A stretch of DNA of 13,792 nt, taken from NCBI GenBank assembly GCA_947177715.1, contig CAMWVM010000015.1:1-13792 (forward strand), in the 5' to 3' direction. Origin of the DNA: an uncultured Ruminococcus sp. Its GTDB lineage: Bacteria; Bacillota; Clostridia; Oscillospirales; Ruminococcaceae. Shown in pieces: positions 1 to 7,286 of this stretch. The notes under the pieces were generated by a model, which was not told the origin of the DNA, ran no database searches, and saw only the letters and a list, made by a program, of their open reading frames with translations. The position numbers and the translations under genes are program-made. The stretch's first letter is position 1. Every line of letters starts with the position of its first letter.

Positions 1-77
1 AACATAATGGCTCCCGCCGCCACACCTATCCGAAAGGATAGGTTGGAGGCTGGGGGACATCTTGCCTGAGTTATAAC
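1..77 (+). ncRNA. ssrS: 3' part of a structured RNA, probably 6S RNA (5' end outside window)
   Basis: Bases 12-57 fold into one long interrupted hairpin: 12-15 with 54-57, 16-21 with 45-50 (one mismatch), then a perfect 7-bp stem 25-31/36-42 closed by a GAAA tetraloop on the plus strand. A single-stranded tail follows, and then an intrinsic terminator at 78-107. As I recall the E. coli 6S RNA, its 3' half has the same layout: a short GC-rich hairpin, a purine-rich GGCGGCATCT-like stretch (here GGGGGACATCT), then the closing-stem tail. That recall is the basis for the call; the 5' half that would prove it is outside the window. 6S RNA binds the housekeeping RNA polymerase holoenzyme. It could instead be another small structured RNA. 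Confidence 0.5.
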
Positions 78-107
78 AAAACCGTCCGTGTTACTACAGA
101 CGGTTTT
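78..107. terminator. Bidirectional hairpin terminator
   Basis: Arms AAAACCGTC (78-86) and GACGGTTTT (99-107) form a 9-bp stem with a 12-nt loop and T-runs on both sides. It lies 36 bases past the stop codon of the minus-strand Tp47/FN3 gene and directly after the plus-strand RNA, so it probably ends both converging transcripts. Confidence 0.8.
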
Positions 108-143
108 ACTCATTTGCCTATCAAATTAGTTGTGATTTTTACA

Positions 144-3100
144 TTATTTAACTTTAACACTCTTTGTCGCATACGATGCGTTGTAGGTCTTGCCGCCCAC
201 AGTTCTGTACGCCTTTACAGTGAAGTAATAGGTCTTGCCCTTAGTCAAGCCTGTTTTTGTGTAGCTTGTTCCTGTTGTAGTTTTCAGAGCTACCCATTTA
301 CCGTTCTTGCTGGTCTTATAATACACCTTATAACCTGTAGCACCGCTCACCTTGTTCCATTTTACAGTTGCTTTTTTGCTTCCTGCGGTCAGTTTGAAAC
401 TTACCGTTGTGGGATTTGTGCTTGTTGTAAAAGTCGAATATTTCGGACTAAGATAGGTTGTTCCATTCAAAGTTTTATATGCTCTGACAGTGAATTTGTA
501 TGTTGTTCCCGAACTCAACTTTGAGAATGTATATGATGTGTTCTTTGTATTGGCAACAGATTTCCACTTCTTTGTTGAAGTGTTGTATTGATATACTCTA
601 TACCCTGTTGCACCAGACACCTTGTTCCAGCTCATTTTCACCGTGTTTGCTGATGTTGTGAAGTTAGTTTTTGTGATATTTGCAGGATTTGTTGTAGTAG
701 TCAACTGCGGATAGCTTGAACTTGTTATTTCCTTGCCACTTACGGTTTTATACGCCTTAACTGCAAACTTGTATGTAGTTCCTGCACTAAGTTTTGAAAC
801 AGTGTATGTATTTGAATTAGTTGTAGTCTTAGCAACTCTTACCCAAGTTTTCTTTGCATTATCATATTTGTATATAATATATCCGTCTGCTCCCGAAACC
901 TTGTTCCATGTGAGTTTAACTGCACTTGCTGATGTTGAAGAAGCTTTAAAATTAGATGCAGTTGCAGGAATAATATTGAAGTTCATTTTAACAGAACCCA
1001 TATAGCTGCCCTTACCAGTAACTGTAACTGTCGCCGTTCCTATATTAATGTTGTTTGAATAAGAAACCGTGTAATCTGAATCAGCGATCAGAGTTGTTGT
1101 TCCGTCTTTTATTGTAACACTCGGCTTCTTTTCTGAGCCGTCGTAAGTATATGTTGATGTGTTTAGTTTAATTGATGCTTCACTAATTGGTTTCAGAGCT
1201 TTTTCCAATGCTAAAATAGCAGCATTCAGGTGTTCAACCGCTTCATTTACAGCTGCCTGACTGTGAGGAGCAGCAATTTCATCTTTTGCTTCCTGAAGCT
1301 CTGTTATCATTGAGTCCCATGACTGAGCAGTATAATCAGATTGTTTTAATGCTTCTGCTTTCTGAATTACGTCTGCGAGAGCTGTGATATCAACTTCATC
1401 ATATGATACTTTTACGATGTTTTCCTCATTTGCCTGTATGTCAAATGTAAAATCTTTATATCCAAGAGCATAAACTGTTAATCTCCAATAACCTGTTCCA
1501 TCTGTTCCCTCAGGTAACTGACAACGAAGTGAATCTGTAAGTCCAAGCTGAATACCCATTGACTTGTGCATCCAGTTATCAGCAGCAAATTTTGTGCCGT
1601 ATGAGACAAGCTTGTTTTTATAACTGCTGTCATTACCATAATAATCCCAACGTACAGTTTGCAAGTTAGCGCCAAGAGCGCCATATCCTTCACCGTTCAA
1701 ATCCACTCTGAGAAATGCTCCGTATGCTTCTGCATCGTCAGCAGCTCTTACAGTAACAGTAATATCAGTTGCCTTTTTCTGTTCAACATCTTTCAAACCT
1801 GAGTCTGAACCCAATGAACGTTCACTAAACTTAAATGTACCGTCTGCTTGCTTTTCTGTAGTTTTAAGTCCATTAGTATTTTCTGATACCTCTGCTACTT
1901 CACTATATGCCGATAACTTATTTTCACCATATCCGCCAACCAATGAAGCATTGTTTTTTGTTACGGGATAAAGCTTACAGAATTCCTTATATTCCGAGGA
2001 TTTTACCTTAACGGGAACATACTTTATTCCAGTAACCTCATAATAATCCATAGTTTTGGTTGTGCCGTCAGTTAAAGACAGAGTTCCTTTTTTATATCCT
2101 AAAGATGTTCCGTCTGTAAGGTATAGAGTTGAACCATCTTGCGACCAATGTGAAAGCTTATATGCATTTCCTTCAGTATCATAAATTGTTGCCATGCACT
2201 GATAGCTTCCTCGGTGAAGTCCGTGATTAGTTGTTGCACGAGAAACTACATCGAAAGCGCCTTTATCTGTTTCACCCTTTGCGTCAAGCTCATCTGAAGA
2301 AGCCGTCATATCAGTTCCGCTTAGAAAAACATTTTCATTTTCCCAATACTCACTCCATGTAAGCCCTGCATAAACATACTGATACTCAGCAACTTCAAGA
2401 GATGTCGGAATGTTATAAACTCCACTGTCTGTGATATATTCGATATTCGTAATTGTATGACCGATCATATCTTTATAATGTTCAGAATCAGTAGGACAAT
2501 TATGTACAGCAGTTGTTGTTCCCGTACACCATGAAAGTTCACTTACTCTCCATATATTTTCAAGATGTCTTAAACCATAGCTTTTTCCGTCTTCTGTTTT
2601 TATAATTACTCCATAAATCGTGCTGCTGTCAAATGGCAGTCCGTCAATGGAAACCTGATAATCTCCATATTTTGAATCTGCTGTAATTTCAGCGTCAGCA
2701 TCAAAAACAGTAACAGTTTCCTTACCTTTTATTTTACTGAAAACAGGATTTCCGTCCAAATCAAATGAAAGCTCTTTATAATTTTTCGGAATCTCACTTT
2801 CAGATAATACATAATAAGAGTATTTTTCATTTTCAAATAATGACTCTTTTCCAGTATAAACTGTTTCTGCTGTTTGTCCACGATTCGTTGTAGTGATTGT
2901 AATAGAATTATCATCCGTAATCTCTTTATATTTAGTTAATTGAGATACATCGCTGACTTTAACAGGATATGTAACACCTGTTATATCAGTTCCCTCACTA
3001 TCCACATGAAAAGACCCAGCTACTAAAGTACCTGTTCTTGTTTTCTGCTTTGTTGCAGAAGTAACACTGTCAACACGAATATCATTAACAATATCCGCCT

Positions 3101-3257
3101 TATAAAAATCATCATAAGGAATATTCATAAGAATATACGTTCCATCTGATTTTTGTCCATTTTCTTCAGCAAAAGCTGAAATACTGAACATACTTGCTGT
3201 AAGTGAAGCTGTCATAGCTAACGCTATAGCTCGAGTAAAAATTGTTTTACTTTTCAT
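144..3257 (-). CDS. Secreted Tp47-like protein with FIVAR, Ig-like and three FN3 domains
   Basis: A 1037-residue exported protein. Residues 1-30 are a signal peptide (basic start, hydrophobic core, AFA cleavage site before EENG). Residues about 37-620 resemble Firmicutes proteins annotated with Treponema Tp47 penicillin-binding-type domains: YILMNIPYDDFYKAD near 41, GSFHVDSEGTDITGVTYPVK at 81-100, and a second region at 510-605. A helical FIVAR-like segment covers 625-688, an Ig-like segment 693-763 (YDGSEKKPSVTI, YTVSYSNN), and three FN3 domains 766-1036. I see no LPXTG, SLH or C-terminal membrane helix, so it is released or held by the FN3/FIVAR part. The start is set by AAGGAGTG five bases before ATG. 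The gene lies 97 bp behind the flavin operon but has its own palindrome and AT-rich promoter region. Actual beta-lactam binding is unproven; the ligand is unknown. Confidence 0.85.
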   Translation of the reverse strand: MKSKTIFTRAIALAMTASLTASMFSISAFAEENGQKSDGTYILMNIPYDDFYKADIVNDIRVDSVTSATKQKTRTGTLVAGSFHVDSEGTDITGVTYPVKVSDVSQLTKYKEITDDNSITITTTNRGQTAETVYTGKESLFENEKYSYYVLSESEIPKNYKELSFDLDGNPVFSKIKGKETVTVFDADAEITADSKYGDYQVSIDGLPFDSSTIYGVIIKTEDGKSYGLRHLENIWRVSELSWCTGTTTAVHNCPTDSEHYKDMIGHTITNIEYITDSGVYNIPTSLEVAEYQYVYAGLTWSEYWENENVFLSGTDMTASSDELDAKGETDKGAFDVVSRATTNHGLHRGSYQCMATIYDTEGNAYKLSHWSQDGSTLYLTDGTSLGYKKGTLSLTDGTTKTMDYYEVTGIKYVPVKVKSSEYKEFCKLYPVTKNNASLVGGYGENKLSAYSEVAEVSENTNGLKTTEKQADGTFKFSERSLGSDSGLKDVEQKKATDITVTVRAADDAEAYGAFLRVDLNGEGYGALGANLQTVRWDYYGNDSSYKNKLVSYGTKFAADNWMHKSMGIQLGLTDSLRCQLPEGTDGTGYWRLTVYALGYKDFTFDIQANEENIVKVSYDEVDITALADVIQKAEALKQSDYTAQSWDSMITELQEAKDEIAAPHSQAAVNEAVEHLNAAILALEKALKPISEASIKLNTSTYTYDGSEKKPSVTIKDGTTTLIADSDYTVSYSNNINIGTATVTVTGKGSYMGSVKMNFNIIPATASNFKASSTSASAVKLTWNKVSGADGYIIYKYDNAKKTWVRVAKTTTNSNTYTVSKLSAGTTYKFAVKAYKTVSGKEITSSSYPQLTTTTNPANITKTNFTTSANTVKMSWNKVSGATGYRVYQYNTSTKKWKSVANTKNTSYTFSKLSSGTTYKFTVRAYKTLNGTTYLSPKYSTFTTSTNPTTVSFKLTAGSKKATVKWNKVSGATGYKVYYKTSKNGKWVALKTTTGTSYTKTGLTKGKTYYFTVKAYRTVGGKTYNASYATKSVKVK
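150..962 (-). repeat. Three tandem fibronectin type III domain repeats
   Basis: Coding repeats at about 687-962, 414-680 and 150-410. Each carries the same core: W-N-K-V-S-G-A-[DT]-G-Y followed by Y, then a T-Y-[KY]-F-[AT]-V-[KR]-A-Y strand. The DNA word ACCTTGTTCCA (plus strand) recurs near 348, 618 and 900. The units have diverged, so they are old duplications rather than a recent expansion. Confidence 0.85.
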
Positions 3258-3290
3258 AAATACACTCCTTTATAAAATTTTATATTAAAA

Positions 3291-3306
3291 GTTAGCTATA
3301 GCTAAC
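3291..3306. promoter_or_regulatory. Perfect 16-bp palindrome upstream of the Tp47/FN3 gene, candidate operator
   Basis: GTTAGCTATAGCTAAC is its own reverse complement. It lies 33 bases upstream of the start codon, right beside an AT-rich stretch (3271-3290) that offers several -10-like hexamers, so a bound protein would block the promoter. A close relative, GTTAGCTGTTGCTAAT, stands before the flavin operon at 8430-8445. The GTTAG/CTAAC half-sites recall the core of DtxR/IdeR boxes, but the spacing differs, so the family is a guess. On the minus strand the palindrome is followed by TTTT, so a weak terminator for the upstream operon is the alternative reading. Confidence 0.55.
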
Positions 3307-3354
3307 CATTAACCAAGACTATATACTTTCGTCGCTAAATTAAAGCTACCTAAG

Positions 3355-3858
3355 TTAGTGAAATTGTCTTGTATTTTGCTTTATTAAAATTGGCAATAGG
3401 TTACTTGAAATAAAACCAATTAAAAAGCCTGTTCCAACACCTGCAATCATAAGAATGGGAAGATAAATCACAACAACAGATGTTTGTATAACAAAAGCCG
3501 CTGCAATAATTTGACTTATATTGTGAAATACAGCCCCAACAATGCTTACTCCTACAACAGAAAAAATGTTAGTTTTCTTAAATATTATCATCACAATAAG
3601 GCTTAGCAAACCGCCTGAAATGCTATAAATGAGTGACAAACCGTTTCCGAATAAAAGTCCGGAAATGAAAATCCTCAGCAATGATATTATGCATACATCT
3701 TTATAATTAAGAAAATACAATCCAGTTACTATAACCAAATTAGCCAAACCAAGCTTTATACCCGGTATCCCAAAATTAAATGGGATTATAGCTTCTACAT
3801 AGCTAAAAATCAATGCCAGAGCAACAAACGCACCGACAGTCGCCACTCGTCTTGCCAT
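3355..3858 (-). CDS. Gx transporter / Hpre_diP_synt_I family membrane protein (EetB-like)
   Basis: A 167-residue polytopic membrane protein with five to six hydrophobic segments. The stretch FNFGIPGIKLGLANLVIV near the N-terminus is the family hallmark (IPGIKLGLAN). Members are annotated as Gx transporters or heptaprenyl diphosphate synthase component I, and an equivalent called EetB sits in the Listeria flavin-based electron-transfer locus beside a NusG-domain-II protein, as here. Its biochemical role is not settled; it may form a membrane unit with its partner EetA-like protein. The ATG at 3858 is preferred, with an AGTGGTG-like site upstream; a GTG four codons earlier (3870) is possible. 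It begins 21 nt after the NusG-domain-II gene ends and is the last gene of the operon. Confidence 0.8.
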   Translation of the reverse strand: MARRVATVGAFVALALIFSYVEAIIPFNFGIPGIKLGLANLVIVTGLYFLNYKDVCIISLLRIFISGLLFGNGLSLIYSISGGLLSLIVMIIFKKTNIFSVVGVSIVGAVFHNISQIIAAAFVIQTSVVVIYLPILMIAGVGTGFLIGFISSNLLPILIKQNTRQFH

Positions 3859-3879
3859 TTTAAGCACCACTTTTCTGCA

Positions 3880-4284
3880 TCATTTTGCAACAGCATCTAT
3901 CTCCGTTTCTTCAGTATCTACATTTCCCTCTGATATTTCAATTACAATTTTATGAGGAAGACAAACTATGGTTTCCCCTTTTTTTGATATACCTTTTTGA
4001 TTAACACAATAAAGATCCGTACAATCTGCTTCTTGCATATGTACTATACCATTTTTTATTTCAATATGATTATAGCCATCATCAGTTTCAACATTTATAA
4101 CAGTATCTTCCTTTAACGAATATTTGCCATACTCTTTTCCGGCAACAGATATAATCACCTCATTGCCTATAGCATATCCATTCCTTTTTATGAAATAGAA
4201 AAAAATCAATATTGATAAAATAATAATAGCTACAGCGAGAAATATATCTGTAAATCTTATTCTAAAAATATTTTTTTCCTTCAT
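3880..4284 (-). CDS. NusG domain II-type membrane protein (EetA-like)
   Basis: A 134-residue protein with one N-terminal membrane helix (about residues 13-32) and an outward-facing domain of the NusG_II type. The typical end is clear: ADCTDLYCVNQKGIS at 87-100 and GETIVCLPHKIVIEI at 103-117, with Cys88, Cys93 and Cys108 conserved in the family. Despite the name it is not the transcription factor NusG; single-pass proteins of this kind accompany Gx transporters and FMN-binding proteins, and EetA of the Listeria electron-transfer locus is one. A GGAG site precedes the ATG, and only one base separates it from the Fe-S gene stop, so translation is likely coupled. The cysteines could form a disulfide or take part in redox transfer; that is inference. 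Confidence 0.85.
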   Translation of the reverse strand: MKEKNIFRIRFTDIFLAVAIIILSILIFFYFIKRNGYAIGNEVIISVAGKEYGKYSLKEDTVINVETDDGYNHIEIKNGIVHMQEADCTDLYCVNQKGISKKGETIVCLPHKIVIEISEGNVDTEETEIDAVAK

Positions 4285-4285
4285 A

Positions 4286-5146
4286 TTACACTCCAGCTAA
4301 GTACAATAACAATGATAAAATTAAAATACGCAACAAGGTAAATACAATTTCATTTCTATGAATTCTAAAGAAACCGATATGTATGTTATTTTTCGGACAA
4401 GTATTAACACATTTTTGACACTGAAAACAATCGCCGCTGCATTTCATTTCATTTTTATCAGGTAAAGATATATTTGCAGGACAACAGCGCTTACAAGCAG
4501 AGCAACCTTTTATACAATTATTTTTATCTCTCCGAAGTGAAAATAACGGAATAACTGGCAACCATGAAAAAACAGCTCCCATTGGACATAAGAATTTACA
4601 GAAAAAACGTTCATGTAAAGCCATGCCTATCAGTATCAAAACAAATAATACTATGCCCACTATATACCCTGCTAAATGAAAGTTTCCAGATCTTATCAAA
4701 GAAAATACATCCCAAGGATTCCAGCCTGACATTTTTGAATAAACTCCTGAAAAACAAAGCAACACAATTACACTCAGCAACAAATATTTTATATACAAAA
4801 GTTTCTTTTCCCATTTCCCCTTAAACTGTATGGGTTTTTTATGTATTTTTTTGCAAATCCAAAGATATGAACCGTGCACTGCATCTCCCAGACTTCCAAA
4901 TGCACAAGCGAAACCACAAAATAAACGTCCAAAAACAATGGTAAATCCACACAATACAATTAATATTGCCACAAAGGAGTTGAATTCTATAGATTGTTTT
5001 AATCCAATCTGTGTAAAAATATATTTTACGCCTGAAAATGCTGAGGTAAAAGCTGATGGAAGAAAAATAAAAAACAATAATTGTACAACTCTGCGAAAAT
5101 AATTTAAAATCCTTTTTTGCGTCTTTGTTTTAATCTTTTTGCTCAT
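4286..5146 (-). CDS. NapH/NosR-type membrane protein with two [4Fe-4S] ferredoxin motifs
   Basis: A 286-residue electron-transfer protein with about five membrane helices. Two loop motifs typical of NapH/NosR proteins are present: FGRLFCGFACAFG (Cys77, Cys81) and ERFFCKFLCPMG (Cys183, Cys187). The usual proline of the first motif is alanine here. A ferredoxin part follows with Cys211-x3-Cys215-x2-Cys218-x3-Cys222-Pro and Cys240-x2-Cys243-x2-Cys246-x3-Cys250-Pro, enough for two [4Fe-4S] clusters, plus an extra Cys236. It probably passes electrons across or into the membrane toward the FMN proteins encoded upstream. The ATG at 5146 is chosen because the TTG at 5167 lacks a good ribosome site, while GGAAAGG lies 12 bases before the ATG. 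It overlaps the preceding gene by 17 nt. The electron donor is not in the window. Confidence 0.88.
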   Translation of the reverse strand: MSKKIKTKTQKRILNYFRRVVQLLFFIFLPSAFTSAFSGVKYIFTQIGLKQSIEFNSFVAILIVLCGFTIVFGRLFCGFACAFGSLGDAVHGSYLWICKKIHKKPIQFKGKWEKKLLYIKYLLLSVIVLLCFSGVYSKMSGWNPWDVFSLIRSGNFHLAGYIVGIVLFVLILIGMALHERFFCKFLCPMGAVFSWLPVIPLFSLRRDKNNCIKGCSACKRCCPANISLPDKNEMKCSGDCFQCQKCVNTCPKNNIHIGFFRIHRNEIVFTLLRILILSLLLYLAGV

Positions 5147-5597
5147 ATTTATTTTCTGCCTTTCCAAGAGCCTGCTTAGCTGCGTTTTTTATTCCCGCTG
5201 AACTAAAAGTAGCACCGCTTATTGTATCAACATCGGCGGACTGGTTATCAATAATCATATCAATTATGGAAACAGCAGTATCAAAGTAAGCGCTGTCTTC
5301 TCCTTCTGCTGATATTATTTTTAATTCTGAAACACTGCCTTTTTCAATAACTGCCTGAACTTTTATTTGTCCGCAAAACCCCTTAGCTTCGCCCTCATAT
5401 ACTCCATCTTTATATCGTGAATCAACATTATCTTTATTAGATTTATCAACTCCTGATTGAAGCGAATCCTGTTCAAGCTCACTTTTAAGACGTAAAATTT
5501 CCTCTGTTTTGTTTCTGTCTGCAATAACTAAATTGTAAAAAATCAATATTCCTATAATTGTAAGCAAACTTATAGTTTTGGTCCAAAACGAATTCAT
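5130..5597 (-). CDS. Membrane-anchored protein with one FMN-binding domain
   Basis: A 155-residue protein with one N-terminal membrane helix (about 8-25), a short charged helical stalk (about 28-45) and a C-terminal FMN-binding domain (PF04205 type). The domain starts with YKDGVYEGEAKGFCGQIKV and ends with DTISGATFSSAG; Thr130 in the D-x-x-S-G-A-T motif is the expected site where ApbE attaches FMN through a phosphoester bond. It lies next to the four-domain protein and likely exchanges electrons with it on the outer face of the membrane. The start is the ATG at 5597, with AGGTG five bases upstream; an in-frame TTG at 5612 is less likely. The gap to the preceding gene is 17 nt. A Cys replaces the usual residue in GFxGQI, which is unlike the sister domains. 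Confidence 0.9.
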   Translation of the reverse strand: MNSFWTKTISLLTIIGILIFYNLVIADRNKTEEILRLKSELEQDSLQSGVDKSNKDNVDSRYKDGVYEGEAKGFCGQIKVQAVIEKGSVSELKIISAEGEDSAYFDTAVSIIDMIIDNQSADVDTISGATFSSAGIKNAAKQALGKAENKYEQKD

Positions 5598-5614
5598 ATA
5601 ATCACCTGACAAAT

Positions 5615-7285
5615 CTATTTTCTTACAGCATTTTTCAAAGCTGCATTTACCGCTTCAATCAACGCATTTGATGAGCATGTTGCTCCTGAAACTACATCAA
5701 CATCAGCTTCTAATCCTGTTTTTAAAATCTGAGAAATAACACCAATATATTTTGAGGTTCCATTGGCAGCACGATTTATATATCGATCATTATATGTATC
5801 ATAATCATTTCCAACGCCCCTAACATTAGTTATGGAAAGAATATTATCATTTTTAATTGTAATAGTAGCTGATAAAATATAGGATTCAAAATCCTGATAA
5901 TCATCCGGATTACAAACTGCGGTTGCCGTATAAATTCCGTCAATATACTTAGTAACTGTTTCATTTAATGATTCATCAGAATTTATTGAATCAACTGTTG
6001 AACTTACATCATCATTTTTACTTGAATCATTATCTATATAACTGTCTTGAGAATCATCAGTCAATCCTTTTGTTGCACGCTCGGCTTCTTTTAGAGCATT
6101 ATTCACAGCCTCTAAAATACCCTCAGAGCTAAATGTTGCTCCTGAAATGGTATCAACGTTTACTGTCTGTTTTTGTGTAATTATTTTAACTAAGCTTTCA
6201 GCTTTTGAAAAGAACACATCGTCATCTTCATGTTTAAGTATGAGAATTGTATCTATGTTTTTATTCTTTATTGAAACCGCTGCTACAACTTCACCGTGAT
6301 AACCTTCACCTCTTCCAATATATACTCCGTCTTTGTAATTGAAATTTCCCTTAACGGGAATTGTAATTTCATTTTTTGTGTTTTCTGCATTTTTGTCCAA
6401 ATCAGAAGTTATTTTAGCATTTTTTAATGCATCCCTTACAGCTTCAATAAGACCTGCTGAGCTAAATGTAGCTCCGGAAATGGTATCTACATTGGTACTT
6501 TGAGTTGCAATAATCTTAGATAACAAAGATGATGCATTTTGCATATAATCCTTGCCGTCTTTTGAATTTAATATCTTAATTTCTGAAATTTTTCCGTTTT
6601 CAACTTTCACTTGAACTTTTATCTCCCCTGCAAAACCTGCTCCCGATCCAACATATACGCCATCTTTATAGCCATCTGCATCTATAATTTTTTCTACTTT
6701 AGGAGGATTTGAATATTCAGTATTTGTTTTAGTGGTGCCAAGCTGAGAAGATGATTCATTAATCACACCATTAACAGACGCTTTCTCAAGAGCATTTCTT
6801 ACAGCTTCAATAATACCTACAGAGCTATATGTTGCCCCTGAAACAGTATCTACATTTGTACTTTGAGAAGATAATATCTTAGACAAAATAGAAGACGCTT
6901 TCTGTAAATAACTGCTGGTATCAGATGAACTCAAAATCTTAATGTCAGCAATATTGCCGTCTTTTATTATAACCTGAACTTTAATCTGTCCAGCAAACCC
7001 ATTACCTACTCCAATATAGGTTCCATCTTTATAAATTCCATTTTCTGATACTGTTTCAACTTTAATTTTTTCGCTTGTTGTTTGTGAATTTTCATTAACA
7101 TCATTTTCTGATAATGAACTTGTATTCTCATCTAAAGAAAAGCCATGTGATTCATCCTGATTTGTTTTTTCTGCTGTGAACTCAGGAGTTACATATCCAC
7201 TTAACGCAACTACCACACAAACAGTCAAAATAACTGCTGGCAAGAAATTTAAAAATAATGTTATACTGTTTCTCAAGTTTTTCAT
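5615..7285 (-). CDS. Membrane-anchored protein with four FMN-binding domains (multi-flavinylated, PplA-like)
   Basis: A 556-residue protein with a short cytosolic start, one membrane helix (about 10-29), a Ser/Asp/Glu-rich linker and four FMN-binding domains at about 83-168, 206-290, 317-401 and 447-555. Each ends in a flavinylation motif: DTVSGATYSS, DTISGATFSS, DTISGATFSS and DVVSGATCSS, with acceptor threonines near 152, 273, 384 and 536. Flexible acidic linkers separate the domains. It should carry four covalent FMNs outside the membrane and act as an electron wire or shuttle, as two-domain PplA does in Listeria, though PplA is a lipoprotein and this one uses a helix anchor. The ATG at 7285 comes one base after the apbE stop, with AAGGA upstream; a TTG at 7306 would overlap apbE. 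Domain 4 is the most divergent and has an inserted loop. Confidence 0.92.
   Translation of the reverse strand: MKNLRNSITLFLNFLPAVILTVCVVVALSGYVTPEFTAEKTNQDESHGFSLDENTSSLSENDVNENSQTTSEKIKVETVSENGIYKDGTYIGVGNGFAGQIKVQVIIKDGNIADIKILSSSDTSSYLQKASSILSKILSSQSTNVDTVSGATYSSVGIIEAVRNALEKASVNGVINESSSQLGTTKTNTEYSNPPKVEKIIDADGYKDGVYVGSGAGFAGEIKVQVKVENGKISEIKILNSKDGKDYMQNASSLLSKIIATQSTNVDTISGATFSSAGLIEAVRDALKNAKITSDLDKNAENTKNEITIPVKGNFNYKDGVYIGRGEGYHGEVVAAVSIKNKNIDTILILKHEDDDVFFSKAESLVKIITQKQTVNVDTISGATFSSEGILEAVNNALKEAERATKGLTDDSQDSYIDNDSSKNDDVSSTVDSINSDESLNETVTKYIDGIYTATAVCNPDDYQDFESYILSATITIKNDNILSITNVRGVGNDYDTYNDRYINRAANGTSKYIGVISQILKTGLEADVDVVSGATCSSNALIEAVNAALKNAVRK
5621..7039 (-). repeat. Four FMN-binding domain repeats
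   Basis: Repeat units lie at about 6782-7039, 6416-6670, 6083-6337 and 5621-5947. Units 1 and 2 are closest (GFAGQIKVQV / GFAGEIKVQV; SSQSTNVDT / ATQSTNVDT), unit 3 changes GFAG to GYHG, and unit 4 is longest. This order suggests stepwise duplication, with the 1/2 split most recent. Confidence 0.85.
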
Positions 7286-7286
7286 G

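Noticed and set aside
114..1005. Plus-strand frames of 136 and 90 codons opposite the FN3 repeats
   Set aside because: Cys- and Ser-rich translations of the antisense strand of a repetitive coding region; no start signal.
3291..3306. Reading the palindrome as the operon terminator
   Set aside because: A 6-bp, AT-rich stem is weak, and the related box upstream of apbE is not near any minus-strand gene end. Kept only as an alternative.
4564..5102. Plus- and minus-strand frames of 67-90 codons within the Fe-S protein gene
   Set aside because: They are out-of-frame or antisense shadows of a gene with complete cysteine motifs; none has a ribosome site or family motif.
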